Shown piece after piece: positions 5,286 through 6,069 of a DNA stretch of 6,069 bases (the first letter of the stretch is position 1; every line of letters begins with the position of its first letter). Both the position numbers and the translations under genes were made by a program. A model generated the notes under the pieces. It was not told the DNA's origin and did no database searches. It saw nothing but the letters and a program-made list of their open reading frames with translations. The DNA is from JALHVH01 sp964544265 (GTDB taxonomy: Bacteria; Acidobacteriota; Aminicenantia; Aminicenantales; Saccharicenantaceae), in NCBI GenBank assembly GCA_964544265.1, contig CAZJBD010000151.1, positions 1 through 6,069 of the forward strand. Direction: 5' to 3'.

Positions 5286-5960
5286 CTAGGAGATCTCGAC
5301 GTAATACTTGCTGATGAACTTTTCCTGGACCTTGAACGACCAGTGGACGTCGCGGATATAACCGGCGGCGTCCTGTCGCTTCTTTGCCCGGATGAGGTTG
5401 ATGAGCTGCTGGTGCTCGCCGATCGAGGCCTCTTCCCATTCCTTGACAAACCCCTTCATGCGGGGGAAATCGTAAAGCCTCTTCTTCATCCGGGTGACGA
5501 TCTTGGCCAGGTTCGCATTGCCGGATAGGTTAAGGTACGTCTCGTGGTATTTCAAATTCTTCTCATAATAGAGGTCGAAATCGCCGTCGTCGATGGCCTT
5601 CTTCATGCCCTCGTTCATTTTCTCCATGAACTTGACGTCCGAGTCGTGGAAGTGCTCGAATGCGGAGAGAAGGGCCTGGCTTTCCAGCGCTCCGATGACC
5701 TCATAATAATTCCTGATGTCCTGGAGGGTTAGGACATTGACGACGACTTTCCGACGGGGAAGGATGGTGACGAAATCCTCCATCTCCAACTGGAGGAGGG
5801 CATCCCTGAGGGGGGTCTTGCTGACGCCCAGCTTTTTCGAGGTTTCCTCCATATCGATCACCGACCCCGGCTTGAGGTCTCCCCTCCGCATCTGCTCGCG
5901 CAAATATTCGTAGACTTGCTCCTTCAGGGACTTTATGTTTAGCAGCGGTCTGGCGTCCAT
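5286..5960 (-). CDS. GntR-family transcriptional regulator, FadR/FCD subfamily
   Basis: This 224-residue protein has the normal length for FCD-type GntR regulators. The N-terminal winged helix covers about 10-75: LKEQVYEYLREQMRRGDLKPG, then EETSKKLGVSKTPLRDALLQLE (recognition region) and the wing FVTILPRRKVVVNVL. An all-helical FCD ligand-binding domain follows (about 80-215). FCD domains often bind a metal through one Asp and three His; here the matching positions read N135, H139, H183 and H206, so the Asp appears replaced by Asn. Members commonly sense small organic or sugar acids, but the ligand here is unknown. AAAGGAG lies 11 nt before the ATG, slightly far. The gene heads a leftward operon with the epimerase and lipoprotein, so control of sugar or glycan metabolism is likely. 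A palindrome in its promoter suggests autoregulation. Confidence 0.92.
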   Translation of the reverse strand: MDARPLLNIKSLKEQVYEYLREQMRRGDLKPGSVIDMEETSKKLGVSKTPLRDALLQLEMEDFVTILPRRKVVVNVLTLQDIRNYYEVIGALESQALLSAFEHFHDSDVKFMEKMNEGMKKAIDDGDFDLYYEKNLKYHETYLNLSGNANLAKIVTRMKKRLYDFPRMKGFVKEWEEASIGEHQQLINLIRAKKRQDAAGYIRDVHWSFKVQEKFISKYYVEIS

Positions 5961-6002
5961 GGGTCCGCAGGCTCCTTTCGTCCAGAAATCTATTTATTGC
6001 TG

Positions 6003-6031
6003 AGAATATAAAATATCATATTTCAAGTCAA
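6003..6031 (-). promoter_or_regulatory. Sigma70-like promoter of the GntR/epimerase/lipoprotein operon
   Basis: On the minus strand TTGACT (6031-6026) serves as -35 with 5 of 6 consensus bases. TATTCT (6008-6003) follows after a 17-bp spacer; TATATT (6010-6005) with a 15-bp spacer is an alternative. The stretch is AT-rich and lies about 45 nt upstream of the GntR start codon. Confidence 0.55.
6011..6023. promoter_or_regulatory. 13-bp palindrome, candidate GntR operator
   Basis: AAATAT and ATATTT flank a single central base, giving a perfect odd-centred palindrome. It lies entirely between the -35 and -10 elements of the operon's promoter, where a bound dimer would block polymerase. GntR-family regulators commonly bind short palindromes near their own promoters. 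The AT-rich content does not match the classic FadR-type GT/AC core, so the link to this regulator is inferred. Confidence 0.45.
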
Positions 6032-6044
6032 CAAAAAACGATAA

Positions 6045-6069
6045 CCCCCCCCGACCACCACCCCCCCGC
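6045..6069. other. C-rich homopolymer stretch at the window end
   Basis: Eight C residues (6045-6052) and seven more (6061-6067) are separated by GACCACCA. No coding signal is visible. Such runs at a sequence end can be real low-complexity DNA or an assembly/sequencing artefact. Confidence 0.5.

Noticed and set aside
6045..6069. C-runs as a functional repeat or phase-variation tract
   Set aside because: No gene is visible across the tract and it is at the very end of the sequence, where artefacts are likely.

Overview
This window comes from a GC-rich bacterium; coding regions are rich in G/C third positions and the two main promoter regions are sharply AT-rich. A lipobox protein suggests a cell with lipoprotein export. 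Nothing here fixes the phylum. An anaerobic or environmental Gram-negative-like lineage (for example Acidobacteriota/Aminicenantota-like) is only a guess. No rRNA, tRNA, CRISPR array, insertion sequence or origin was seen. The window looks like a metagenomic contig piece ending in a C-rich homopolymer stretch.

Left part (1-774, minus strand): an AraC-type regulator fused to a GyrI-like effector-binding domain, running off the left edge. Its DNA-binding domain lacks the usual first helix-turn-helix; an unrelated Cys-containing stretch stands in its place. It is divergent from the next operon, and the two share an AT-rich gap of about 95 bp (775-869).

Middle (794-2692, plus strand): a compact three-gene operon. 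A strong sigma70-like promoter overlapping palindromes drives an ArsR/SmtB-family repressor, a small Cys-rich protein resembling the uncharacterised TIGR04076 family, and a full-length ChrA (CHR family) transporter. The genes are tightly coupled: ATGA overlap between the first two, and TAA-CCC-TTG between the second and third. The likely logic is a metal- or oxyanion-sensing repressor controlling a transporter and a small thiol-rich accessory protein. The substrate cannot be read from sequence; chromate is the family precedent. Just downstream lies the C-terminal remnant of a HicB-type antitoxin with no start codon and no toxin partner.

Right part (2926-6031, minus strand): a probable operon transcribed leftward. 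Its order is a GntR/FCD regulator, a sugar-nucleotide epimerase closely resembling GDP-mannose 3,5-epimerase, then a predicted lipoprotein with a barrel-like, glycoside-hydrolase-like look. A promoter with a 13-bp palindrome in its spacer precedes the regulator, suggesting autoregulation. A 107-nt gap with two perfect 7-bp inverted repeats separates the epimerase from the lipoprotein. Together they suggest regulated carbohydrate or surface-glycan metabolism, but the substrate is inference.

The points most worth checking are the ArsR / TIGR04076-like / ChrA cassette with its non-canonical ArsR cysteines, the odd N-terminus of the AraC-GyrI protein, and the GntR / epimerase / lipoprotein cassette.
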